Positions 26,984 through 37,250 of a stretch of 64,000 bases of DNA are shown piece after piece. How positions within the stretch are numbered: position 1 is the first letter of the stretch; each line of letters starts with the position of its first letter. Source of the stretch: Lingula anatina (taxonomy: Eukaryota; Brachiopoda; Lingulata; Lingulida; Lingulidae). The notes under the pieces were generated by a model. The model was not told the DNA's origin. It made no database searches and worked only from the letters and a program-made list of their open reading frames with translations. Made by a program: the position numbers and the translations under genes. The stretch covers positions 62,001 through 126,000 of the forward strand of contig NW_019775837.1 in the NCBI RefSeq assembly GCF_001039355.2. Direction: 5' to 3'.

Positions 26984-29205
26984 ATGAAATTTACGTTGCT
27001 TCTTCACTTACTGCTTGTTGCATTTGGTAAGTTATTTTTCATTTTTTCGTTTTCAGTAAAATAATTTATTTAATTAAACTTAATGTAGGGTATACATTTG
27101 TAATTAATTTTCCGTCAACTTTTTTCATAGTGAGTGATAAAGCTACCTGCGCGACGCACAGTCTAAAAAGTTATGTGAATTCGACCAAAATTCGTTAATA
27201 GCACGTCTAACATTCAATTTTTTTTTCATTTCAAACATGATAGTATTCTCTTATAAAAAATAGATTATGGAATCATCTTCAAGCGAAAACACAGTGAACA
27301 AAAAAGGACAAAAATGTGACAACATCATTTCTTTGTCGTTCACATCCAACTGAGCGTCATCAAAACTGAAAACCAGGTTAACTGAAGCGCCAATAAATAG
27401 CGCCAATTGGATTAAATATTGTTCTACAGATCATTTAAATTTCACAATCATTTTAAAAGTCTTTACGAGATTGGCTTAAAATGATTTAAAGAGACGCGCA
27501 ACATCAGTTGGATCTGCGTGTTATTTTTCAGGATAAATCTCGCGGTGCTGTTACTTTTAAGATATGCCTTTGCAAGATCCTAGAATGAAGTTACTTCCTA
27601 TTTGAAGTATATGAATGCGAGCAAAAATAATTTCTGCAATTTAACGATGCACATATGTTTATAAACTGAGGTGCTAACCTCAAACTAAAAGGAAAAGACA
27701 ACAAAGGATAAGACTCTAAAGCGACAAGTGTAGTGTTTTTCTAGTCTTAAGGCGAACATCTGATTCATACTAGAAAAATCTGTGTGTACAATCAATTCAT
27801 GAGTAAACTTAACTGAGAAGTTAACTTACCACTTGAATTAAGCATCGATCAAAAGTAGTTTGTGCAAACATAGTGCGCCGTTGTCCAGTCAATAGAAATA
27901 GACACCTCTGATAATTATCATCTTATCCTTTATCAAAATTTGAACACTGTGTTGCTTTGGAAATACGTGGGTGACGTAGCAATACTGCGGCTATTAATGA
28001 TATAGATTACACTTTGTTGTTATAATCTATTTTGAAAGAAAAAATGTAGCATTTGCATGAAAAAGATTACATTTATTTTCACTGCTTAAAAAAAGAGAGG
28101 GTAAAGAAAAAAAAAATGAATTACGCCGTTTAATCATTTCTTTCTTTTTCTTTTAGTGTTGCATTCCGCATACTCACAGAGCTCTTCATCAGACACGGCG
28201 TCAGCAGGTGCCTCATCCTCTGCTGGAGCAAGTGCGTCATCCTCTGCTGGAGCAAGTGCCTCATCATCTGCTGGAGCAGGTGCCTCATCCTCTGCCGGTG
28301 CCTCATCCTCTGCAGGTGCGTCATCCTCTGCCGGTGCGTCATCCTCTGTTGCAGCAAGTGCCTCATCCTCCGCTGGAGCAGGTGCTTCGTCTTCTGCTGG
28401 AGCAGGTGCGTCATCCTCTGCCGCTGCGTCATCCTCTGCCGGTGCGTCATCCTCTGCTGGAGCAGGTGCTTCATCCTCTGCCGGAGCTGGTGCCTCATCC
28501 TCTGCCGGAGCCTCATCCTCTGCCGGGGCAGGTGCCTCATCCTCTGCTGGAGCAGGTGCTTCATCCTCTGCTGGAGCAGGTGCCTCATCCTCTGCTGGAG
28601 CAGGTGCTTCGTCCTCTGCTGGAGCAGGTGCCTCTTCCTCTGCTGGAGCAGGTGCCTCATCATCTGCTGGAGCAGCCGCCTCGTCCTCTGCTGGAGCAGC
28701 AGCCTCATCCTCTGCTGGAGCAGCCGCCTCATCCTCTGCTGGAGCTGCTGCCTCATCCTCCGCTGGAGCAGCCGCCTCATCTTCTGCTGGAGCAGCCGCC
28801 TCATCTTCTGCTGGAGCAGCTGCCTCGTCCTCTGCTGGAGCAGCCGCCTCATCTTCTGCTGGAGCAGCCGCCTCATCCTCCGCTGGGGCAGCCGCCTCCT
28901 CCTCAGCCGTTGCGGCGTCGTCCTCTGGAGCAGCTGCAGCAGCAACATCATCAGGAGCGGCAGCAACAACAACAGCAGGAGCCGCAGCAGCAGCCTCAGA
29001 TTCAACCGTTACAGTTACTGCTGTAGCAGCTACATCATCGGCAGCGTCTTCATCATCCAGTTCTACTGCTGTTACCTCTTCATCAAACTCCACAGAAGCA
29101 ACGACGACTGCTGCCAATTTCGGTCCCGAAAATGGCGTTTCACAATTCACAGTTAGTATGGCATGCTTCTTTTTGGCTCTCTTAGCTTTCTTGGTTCACG
29201 GATAA
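26984..29205 (+). CDS. Ala/Ser/Gly-repeat, GPI-anchor-type secreted protein, gene 1 (two exons)
   Basis: Exons 26984-27026 and 28157-29205 encode 363 residues. A signal peptide occupies residues 1-21 (MKFTLLLHLLLVAFVLHSAYS, first mature residue probably Gln22) and is interrupted after the first base of codon 15 by the only intron. The body is about 30 copies of ASSSAG, spaced by AG in the first part and by AA in the second part. An Ala/Thr/Val-rich segment follows, then the sequon Asn-Ser-Thr, then a short spacer (NFGPENG) and a C-terminal hydrophobic stretch (FTVSMACFFLALLAFLVHG), the layout of a GPI-anchor signal. There are no cysteines in the mature ectodomain. A heavily O-glycosylated surface coat, or a silk-like or matrix fibre protein, is inferred; I recognise no described family. 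The long opposite-strand frame is a by-product of repeat codons. Confidence 0.85.
28198..28915 (+). repeat. In-frame 24-bp (and 18-bp) minisatellite coding for ASSSAG units
   Basis: Units built on GCCTCATCCTCTGCTGGAGC recur with GCAGGT spacers up to about 28670 and GCAGCC spacers from there on, giving ASSSAGAG and ASSSAGAA arrays respectively. Short 18-bp units without a spacer occur in the first third. The two spacer classes suggest two separate rounds of array expansion. Confidence 0.9.
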
Positions 29206-29984
29206 AATACGACCCTACTCGCAGTGCCATTAACGTGGGCGAATGGACATTATTTTCGAGTTGATTTCGAAATTTCAGCGCTGGTCACCCAGGTTAATGG
29301 CATCACCTATGTATCTTACACCGCTTATTTTTTAAAACTGTGATGGAAAAGGCAGCAGGACTGCAGTTGGATATATGAAATTTTATGACATCATATGACT
29401 TAGATTTGGGAAAATATCCCCTGGGACCGATCTCCTTACTCCACTATCACTCTTCTCAGATGACATCTATTCTTACACATAACTTTATGGATAATATCTC
29501 TGAAGATGCTTTAAACGGAAGAAAGGACAATAATTGAATACAGATCACGTACATGCATATCCATACTTCAAAACTGTGATATATATTTGACTCAGTGAAG
29601 ATTTGATCTGTTGTGCCTTCGATGCTATATGCAGTACGGCAAATTGAAATGAACTTGCAATCTGTGATATCTCTTATGAGACATATTTAGCTTAGTTATA
29701 CCGAAGCAAGATGGACGGTTTTCTATTATTACGTGTATTTAAACATATCAATAGGACATACAGTAGCATGATGTTTATTTTGATACAATATTTACGGAAA
29801 AAATGTTGCTGACAGCAATTGTGTCCGCTGTTTGAGGCAAGTCCGATGAACCCAATTTGTTCTCCTTGTCGCATGCACAAGATGCACACTCGCTTGAAAA
29901 ATGCGATGTGATTTGCTACAGTTCCAGTATCAATTAATGTCGCAACTCAAACGCATATGGCGCTCCACCGATCTTGCCGATGAC

Positions 29985-30008
29985 GATCTCGCGGTACTTC
30001 TCGAGATC
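29985..30008 (+). promoter_or_regulatory. Conserved 3' UTR hairpin, gene 1
   Basis: GATCTCG and CGAGATC form a perfect 7-bp stem around the 10-nt loop CGGTACTTCT, directly preceded by GCCGATGAC. Genes 2 and 3 have the same stem, the same loop length and a loop ending in TCT, although other loop bases differ. Confidence 0.55.
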
Positions 30009-30306
30009 TGATATGAAATGGCGATCTGAATGTTAGAGGATGTGCCAATGAATTTTTGTGTTGACAATTTATGTATTTTCAAAGAAAATTGAAAAGAAAT
30101 ATTTCTCCTGTGGACTAAGACGTGCTGAGTAATTGATCAGGGCAGTAGCATGAATACCCTAAGTTTTTCATTTATTTGTTTTGTATTTATTGGTTTAACA
30201 ATATTCCATATGTAATGAGTCTTAACAAGGGTATGAATTTTTTATTTACGCTCTTTATGACGTTACTATGAAGCGCTGAGTTGAACAGTTGAGGAATAGA
30301 AAAAAA

Positions 30307-30312
30307 AATAAA
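30307..30312 (+). terminator. Candidate poly(A) signal, gene 1
   Basis: AATAAA is at the position where homology between the three paralogous 3' flanks ends. Confidence 0.5.
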
Positions 30313-32166
30313 TGTCTAATATACATTGTATATATCGCTTGAGTGTTTTTTCTTGAATTTTGCCATGTACATGTTCCTTTATGTTGTCCTCAATTTGATT
30401 TAAAACTATAATGTCCATGTATTTATTAAGCAAGTCCAAACGCATACTTAGTAATATCTGAAGTTAACTAAGTACCATTTGCAGTAGCACGCGGAGAAGG
30501 GGGGATTGTTATTTGTATTACTTTTATCCATAAATCATAACAGAGGACCAAGAAGAGCTAATAACAAAAATACAAGTATAATAATTGTTTTCCTATACCC
30601 GTATATCCGCGAGTTGTGAATTTTCTCACCTACCGCATTTACTGTTAATGCACTGCACCGTACCAGTACTCCGGCGGGTACGCTTACTTTTAATGAAAGG
30701 AAGCCGTTTACCATCACAAAATGGCGACGTGTGGTGTTTGGTTAATATTAACTAGTGTTTGGCATAAAACAATTTGTACAGGGAGGTAAACAGGGTGAAT
30801 CTTTATTTTACTAAGAAGTAAAAGATGGCGGTTTATCAAGTTTTAAATATATATAAAAATTCACAAACGGAAAATACATGTAAGATAACACAAATGTACC
30901 GTTTGTTATGCATGGGGTTCTATGGGAATACGCACCGAATATTGTCTCGCTAAGATATGGGACGAATGTATCAAACATTTTTGTAGCTAAGTCTTTCCAC
31001 AAAAAAGTGATTCCTTCCACGTTGAAATCATAGAAAATGATCAGGTAAGTCAGAATAATACAAACATTCCACAAATTGAAAGGGTCAATGAATAGCCTGA
31101 GAGAATCACTTTGTCTAGAATGTCCCTGTTTTACGTACATTGTACATATGGGCACATACATACACTGGAGGAAATTTTGCCTCACGAGTTGGGTCACCCG
31201 TGAGGACAGAGGCAGAGATTATATACTCATGTCCTTGTGAACTTATACAAATTTACCATACAAATTCATAAGGGCTACAAGTATTAATGAAAATAACTGG
31301 TGTCTGATAAATGCTATATTCACACCTGGGATAACGACATGGTTTTGCGCATATATTGTTGCTAATAAGCAATCTATGCTAGTCGTTGTCAGTAGTAACA
31401 ACGGGATTGAGTCATGCAAATAATCTGTTGTGAATAATATATTTTACTTAACCAAGCAGTGAACTAAAACGTTTGACATCCGGCAAAAAGGCAAGTTTCG
31501 TGTACACAGCACTTGGTTGATCATGAGTTGCCATAGAGGGATATTGATTTCCTTGGTGTTTATATGAAATGTAAGCATTGTCGAAGCCATTTCCAGCTAC
31601 GTTCATTAATAATGCTTTGTATAAATTTTAGACTTCAGGTGTGTTTTGATAGCAGATATTTGCATGGTGTAAAATAACGTAAATTTAGGCTTTGAATGAT
31701 GGGGAAATAAAACTTGGCTGATAATATCAACACAAGGTATCTTGAGTTAGTTGTCGTAGGTTACGGTTGAATCGGAACTTAAACTTCGAGTAAGCCCATT
31801 TTTGTGGAATTAAGATCTGTACAGAAGAAGAGATACGTGAGGGAAGCAAAAAATTCTGGTCGTGTTTATTCTGCTAAGCGCGTAAGAAATCGTTAAATAA
31901 ATGGCGGATGCAGTAGGCAGTTTATTGTAACCAGACAAAAACATGACAGTTTTCTTTAAAAAAACGCGTTTAAGAAGTGATGAAGGATAACTCAAGCACA
32001 TAGTGTGAGCGAGTTGAATTCACATAATTCTCCTCAAAATGGTGATAAATCAAATTTTAAAAAGATTTTACAGATTATTTATATGAATTCATAAAGTTCA
32101 AAAGTATATAATTGCGATGAAAGACAAACAAAAAAGCTTGATTATATTGAAATAATTGCACAAAAC
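30313..32166. other. Intergenic region between genes 1 and 2
   Basis: Genes 1 and 2 are convergent, and about 1.85 kb lies between their poly(A) signals. Open frames of 60-128 codons here show no domain, biased composition or conservation that can be judged. Confidence 0.5.
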
Positions 32167-33169
32167 TTTATTTTTTTTACTATCTCAACTGTACAACTCA
32201 GAGCGTCATAGCTACTTCATAACAAGCTTTGCATTTACATCATACCCTTACTTTTCTTTTCAACCGTTCCATAAATCATTAAATTAATAAATAAATACAT
32301 GGCATACGACTGATCAAAGTTACAAATGTCACTTCATATTGGGTAATCATGACAGTGCTCGCTCAGTTACTCAACTCTCAGTAGGAGACAGGAGATTTTT
32401 CCTTCAATATCACACATTTTATGATGCAAAAATAATTCGGCACAACTCCATCAAATAAAATGTCACCAGCTCATCAAATCTCGAGAATCAACACGAGATC
32501 ATCATCGGCGATTTTCAGGGTTGGCCATTTTTTAGTCACTCGGCTAGTTTTTGTCTTCACTGTGATGGGGCACGTAAGCGTGCGCCTAACAGGACAAGGA
32601 GAACCGACAGGGTTCATCGAACTTGACTTCAACAGGAGACAATCACTGCCATCAGCGACATTAAAACACACATTACAGACATTTTATATTATATAACACA
32701 TGTATAAAACGGACGGACACCAGCAAGATGATAAAAATAGAATACTAATCAGATAATACCGGACATTCAAAATAAATGTAAAATAAAAGACAAGTTCTCG
32801 TCTTCGGAAGTTATCACAGATTTCGCTTATCAGTCTCTGCCACTTCTTGCATAAGGTTAAGTACAGTATACAGAGTATGGAATGTAGACACGGTAGACAT
32901 GCTACGCACATCATCACAGTTTGAAATCATTGGCAATTTTTTCCGACGCCCCGTTACTTTTGGATGCTCGATATTTAGCCTAGAAAATCGAAAAGGAATC
33001 GTTCATGACTCCATAGGACGAGGGGTGTCAAATTAGCAGAAAGTTTGTTGAGGTAAAGGTGGTGCCTTTAAAATGGAGGATCAATGTCCGATTTCCTATA
33101 AATTGAGAAACAGTCCAAGGGCACATCCAAGGGCACATGGTGATAGGGTAGCGGTTTTCCATTTGGTGC
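32167..33169 (-). other. 3' UTR of Ala/Ser gene 2
   Basis: This is downstream of the gene 2 stop on the minus strand and alignable in blocks with the 3' flanks of genes 1 and 3. Examples are the segment around 32600-32660 (GAACCGACAGGGTTCATCG) and the hairpin block at 32478-32499. AATAAA on the minus strand at 32172-32167 is the matching poly(A) signal. Confidence 0.6.
32478..32499 (-). promoter_or_regulatory. Conserved 3' UTR hairpin, gene 2
   Basis: On the minus strand ATCTCG and CGAGAT pair around the 10-nt loop TGTTGATTCT, with one further G-U pair possible, and GCCGATGAT precedes it as in genes 1 and 3. Confidence 0.55.
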
Positions 33170-34518
33170 TTAGGCCCGAAGTAGAGAGATGATCAGGGCC
33201 GCAAAGAAGCAGAAAAGACTGGTGCCGACGGTGTCACTGCCTGTATTGTGGCCAAATTCTCCTGCGGTGGTGGTTTCGTTTGAAGCAGCAGTGGTGCTGT
33301 CACCTGAGGCGGCCGAACTGGAAGCTGAGCTGCCCGCAGAAGAAGCTGTGTTGGAACCACCCACTGAAACCGTGGCTGCTGAATCACTTGATGACGCTGC
33401 CCCGCCACCAGCTGATGATGCTGCTGCTGCTGCTGACGACGACGCACCCGCGGAGGAGGCGGCTACGGCGGCGGAGGAGGAGGAGGCGGCTACGGCGGAT
33501 GAAGCGGCGGCGTTAGAGGCGGCAGAGGAAGCTAATGCGGAAGAGGCAGCCGCGGAAGATCCTGCTGCGTTTGTTGACGATGATGCAGCAGCGGCCGATG
33601 ATGAAGCAGCGGCGGAGGATGAAGCAGCGGCCGAGGATGCGGAAGAGGCGGAGGATGAAGCAGCGGCCGAGGATGTGGCAGACCCAGCAGAGGCCGATGA
33701 CGAATCTGAGGCGGTTGCTGCTGATGACGATTGCGAAGATGCGAAGGGCAACGCTGAAATAAAAACAAGAAAATGCTTAATCATTTATTAATTCTTACCT
33801 ACTTCAAGCTAGCATTCTATGAACAACCATGACTTTATTTTATTACATTTTCTTTTGGTTTAAAGGAACTATTTATCAATTTTAAAGTTTTCCTCGTGAA
33901 ACTCATATGATAATTTTTAGCACATTTAATTGCGACAGAAAGGCGCCTTCAAAGTATTTCCTTACATTGCTTAGTAGCGAAGGAAACGTTAACATAGTGA
34001 ACAAAAGATCGATACGAATTTGCGTTGTGCAACCTCTCTTATAGAACTTAAATCCATGAAACGAAAATGGATTTTATATAGAGAATGGAGGTCTTTTGCA
34101 TTCGATACCTTTGGAAGTTTATAAACACCTTACGCTAAACGGCGGTAACCTATCAATAATTACGACAGATATAATTTCTTTGGTTCACCATCCAAACATG
34201 CAATGGACAGTTCATGGAAATGTTAAGCAGGGAATTTTTTCTCATTATTTCTTTTCGTTTTTTAACCATGGCAAAATTGTACTTGAATTCATGAATCTCT
34301 GAACTAAAGCTAAACATTTTCCATTTGTATGTAACATATTTCAAATATGTATTCACGCCAACAGATATTTACTTTCATTTTGATATCAAATAAAATAATA
34401 GAGAAATTATAAAGGCCTTAATATTAATAAGACATAAATGAATATTCTTGTAAAACGAAAGAAGCAGATACTCACCAACAGCAAAAATCACCAGAGTTAG
34501 AATTAAAACAAACTTCAT
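33170..34518 (-). CDS. Ala/Ser-rich, GPI-anchor-type secreted protein, gene 2 (two exons)
   Basis: Exons on the minus strand are 34518-34476 (43 nt, the same length as in genes 1 and 3) and 33753-33170, encoding 208 residues. The signal peptide MKFVLILTLVIFAVALPFASS is split at the same codon as in the paralogs and is followed by QSSSAATASDSSS. The body is irregular poly-Ala/Ser rather than ordered ASSSAG units. Near the C-terminus come the sequon Asn-Glu-Thr in SNETTTAGEFGHNTG and a hydrophobic tail (VGTSLFCFFAALIISLLRA) compatible with a GPI signal. It is the most divergent member, so the conserved frame elements (exon 1, sequon, FGHN, tail) are informative. Role unknown; a cell-surface or secreted matrix glycoprotein is inferred. 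The plus-strand frame over exon 2 is an antisense artefact. Confidence 0.83.
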
Positions 34519-34684
34519 GTTGATGCTTATTGCCGAATCGGATGTTGAATCTCTAATTGCTTTTTCTTATCTTTTCTTTTTTTTCCTGAATGTAATACTC
34601 GTTTGATAAACTATTTAAGATAATGTGTTAACGAAGCCCTCTTCACTGTTTCCAAAAAATATCTGCAGTTCAGAGACGGCGTCT

Positions 34685-34694
34685 CCTTTTTATC
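34685..34694 (-). promoter_or_regulatory. TATA-like core promoter of Ala/Ser gene 2
   Basis: On the minus strand GATAAAAAGG is followed by AGACGCC, resembling the TTAAAAAAGG-(G/A)-CGC arrangement of genes 1 and 3. It is about 170 bp upstream of the ATG, farther than in the paralogs. Confidence 0.4.
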
Positions 34695-34699
34695 GTCGT

Positions 34700-35949
34700 C
34701 GCTGTAGTTTGGTGTTTCTGTTAACGTAACCTAGTAGCACCATGGTGATTTCTTTTCCAAAGGAGAAACAGACTTGCTTTAATATTCTGATGTCTACACG
34801 TCATGCCCACATGATTAAAAACTGTTTATTACAGCGGCCCGCGTCATGGATACGGAAACAAAATCACAAGGCCTTCAGGTCGTGTTCGAACCAATGACAG
34901 CCTTGCTGTAAATTTCACGGGAGTGGTGCGTCGTTATCGATCCGCCGTATAATGCCATTCAAAATCCATGGTGTACCGTAAATGTCGCGAAGTTGTGATA
35001 GAATATCTCAAATTTGCTCACGATTTAAATGCATTATTAGTTATGAAGGGTTATAAGGAATCTTGTATTTTTTAAACGGCGAGATATCTTAAGAAAAGAC
35101 AATGACGTCTCTTTAAAAAAGGTGAATTGATGTTCAGTAGCCACGAAGAACAAATAAGTCATAAAATGAGTTACTTTTTACGCATTGCTATCCATCTAAT
35201 GAACCTCTGGTGACAGGATATATGAATGATGTATATGAATGAAAAAACTCATACAAGCTCATCCCCGCACGTTGAATAAATTGCGTATCGGTGCTCTCTT
35301 GAGTAATGGTCCTAAACAAATGCGTCCATTGTAAGCAATGGTATTGGTAAATTCATCTTGGATATCATCAACCTGTGATGGTTACCGTCGGCTATTGTTC
35401 ATACTTAAGTCATCAATCCAAAAGCGGGAAATGAAATGTAAAGGTTTTATTGTCTGTGAACAGAATAATATGAGATGATAAATGCTCTGTAATCTTGGCT
35501 GTTGTTGCTTTACGCAGAGTATAGTACATTAACATCAGCTGCGGAATATGTAAATCCATATATATTGGTGTGATGGGCTGGTTGAGAAATTCATGGATAG
35601 CAATAAAAATTATCACACCCCCTAACCATGCCCAGTGTCCACCTGAACAGAGCCAGTGGTCAATCTTGTCTTCATACTTGTAAAACCCAAGTCAGCATGT
35701 GGCGTTATGAGTAAAGTCCTTTGTAGTTGAACTCCTGAAAAGAGGCGATTTCATCAGTCAAATCTTGGGTCTGTTATACACAATGGGTTCATGTTTATAG
35801 CTCAATAAGGGTGTAGGGGTTTAGTGATGTTATCCCTTCATCCTTCTACTTTGTACTTAACTTTTAAGTTCGATCTGGTCACCCTTTAAATAGCTTCCAC
35901 GTCTCCCGGGCCATACATGTGGCTAAACGTACCTTATGTAATTAGGCTT
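34700..35949. other. Upstream region of gene 2, nothing recognised
   Basis: AT-rich sequence with no coding signature or repeat family that I could identify. Confidence 0.5.
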
Positions 35950-36200
35950 AGGGCTCATTTCCATTGAAGCTATCGGTCTAAGTAGATCGATCCAACTCTG
36001 TGAGGTCTCTCGCTGACTACAATCAGTTTAACAGATTAACAAGCCTCCTTTTGTTTTCAACGTACTCGTGTAATTACCAGCTCGGCTGCATTCTACTCAA
36101 TGTCTGGAGACGGCGTGTTATCTGTTAAACTGACTGCATTCAGTCCTTGCGGAGTTGGATCGATCTACATAGACGGATATCTGCAATGGGAATGAGTCCT
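35950..36200. mobile_element. MITE-like element with about 50-bp imperfect terminal inverted repeats
   Basis: The left end AGGGCTCATTTCCATTG and the complement of the right end, AGGACTCATTCCCATTG, match. The inner parts share GTAGATCGATCCAACTC and then a CTGTTAAACTGA inverted pair near the middle, so the whole 251-bp segment folds on itself. No transposase frame is present. A similar end sequence occurs at 60160-60383. Confidence 0.6.
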
Positions 36201-36429
36201 TGGTCTCACAAGCAACCATGACCTTATAACATAAGCAAACACCATTATTTCCCGACAGTAGTTCTAAATACCCAGTACGTTTTGTGAGAACAGGTTTCTC
36301 GAACAAAAATGTGCCACCCCGGGCCACCGGGCTGGCCATGAATAAATGCACACAACACCTCAGACAACAAATTATTAAGGGATTTATTTATTCAAACGCA
36401 AAAAATGTTATTGAAGTTTCAATATTCTA

Positions 36430-37250
36430 TAAAGCGCCCTAATAACTACAGCGGCGGTATGACCCCACACACTCAGTTAGAATTGGTTCAAGCCTATTAC
36501 TGATACAATGGTTTTAAATACAGGTGCGCCTCAGGGCCGTTTTTTATCGCCATGCTTTTACAGCCTGTTCACATATGATAGTGTGAGCAACCATGAAAGC
36601 ACATCTATTATAAGTTTGCTCATTATACAACACTTATAGGACTGACAAGTGTTTTACCAAGAGACTATATGCAGACGTAATATTGAATCAGCGGTTGAAT
36701 GGTGTAACGATTATTACCTTGTTCTGAATGTTGGGAAAAAACGGTAGTAGATTTAAGAAAGAATAAGAATGAGAAGAAGCCTGTTTACATTGACAACACT
36801 GTAGTTAAGCAAATGTGAGATTTTATACTGCTTGGGGTTGATCTTAATTGCATCTTGACATGATATTATTACATACACACACAGCTGAGAAAAACGAGAC
36901 AAAGAGTTTACTTTTAAAGAAAACTGAGGGACTTTACAAGAAACCAATTGGTTTTATCTAATTTTGGCGCTGTCTTAACCTTTGCTGTAACAGTATGGTA
37001 TGGACCTGCCACAGAGGAGGAAATTAATAAATTAGATGGACTTAGATGAAACGTGGGGTTGGATTTCCCCTTAAAATAATTTATGGAATAATTTATATGG
37101 AAAGAGTGGCTTCTAAAACCGAAAAAAATTATGAACTATACCATTCACCCTGCTAATAAACTTTTTAAATTTATCCCAAGCAAATGTAGACTTTAAACTT
37201 TTAGAAGAAGCTTTTATCCAACTGCCGCATCTCTTTTTAATAAGTAACGA
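36430..37250 (+). mobile_element. Degenerate LINE, reverse-transcriptase 3' half (CR1/L2-like)
   Basis: Broken plus-strand frames give NTGAPQGRFLSP (RT motif with the usual Cys replaced), YSLFTYDSVSNHESTSII, then AVEWCNDYYLVLNVGKN, then LTFAVTVWYGPATEEEINKL. A C-terminal block of the HPANKLFKFIPSKCR and RRSFYPTAASLFNK type follows. These are the ordered landmarks of the RT and post-RT region of CR1/L2-group elements. Stops and frameshifts show that it is inactive, and the 5' part is absent. Confidence 0.8.

Larger units (their letters stand above)
20666..28529. repeat. Large direct duplication A, right copy
   Basis: This is the counterpart of 11894-20664. It continues past the homologous end into the rest of Ala/Ser gene 1, so this copy gives the complete gene. 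It is about 900 bp shorter than the left copy, mainly through two large deletions relative to it, near 21381 and 23350. Apart from the elements listed separately it holds no recognised gene before 26984. Confidence 0.85.
29206..30312 (+). other. 3' UTR of Ala/Ser gene 1
   Basis: About 1.1 kb downstream of the stop is homologous, in inverted orientation, to the downstream regions of gene 3 (43369-42462) and gene 2 (33169-32167). All three end at an AATAAA followed by or embedded in an A-rich run, here at 30307-30312. Blocks matching between genes include a segment reading GAACC..C.GGGTT.ATCG or its complement and a short hairpin. Similarity outside the coding region up to a poly(A) signal argues that this is transcribed 3' UTR. 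Confidence 0.65.

Noticed and set aside
28198-28915. Regular short repeats considered as a CRISPR-like or non-coding satellite array
   Set aside because: The units are contiguous and in frame with no unique spacers, and they lie in an exon of a gene with paralogs. This is a coding minisatellite.
28134-29150. Long minus-strand frame (338 codons, acidic EDEAPAPAE repeats) opposite gene 1
   Set aside because: It exists only because the repeat codons (GCC TCA TCC TCT GCT GGA) have no stop in complement. It lacks splice structure, and the sense strand has the signal peptide, intron and tail shared with two paralogs.
33189-33791. Plus-strand 200-codon Glu/Ala/Asp-rich frame opposite gene 2 exon 2
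   Set aside because: Antisense shadow of the Ala/Ser codons. The sense strand has conserved exon 1, acceptor, sequon and tail.
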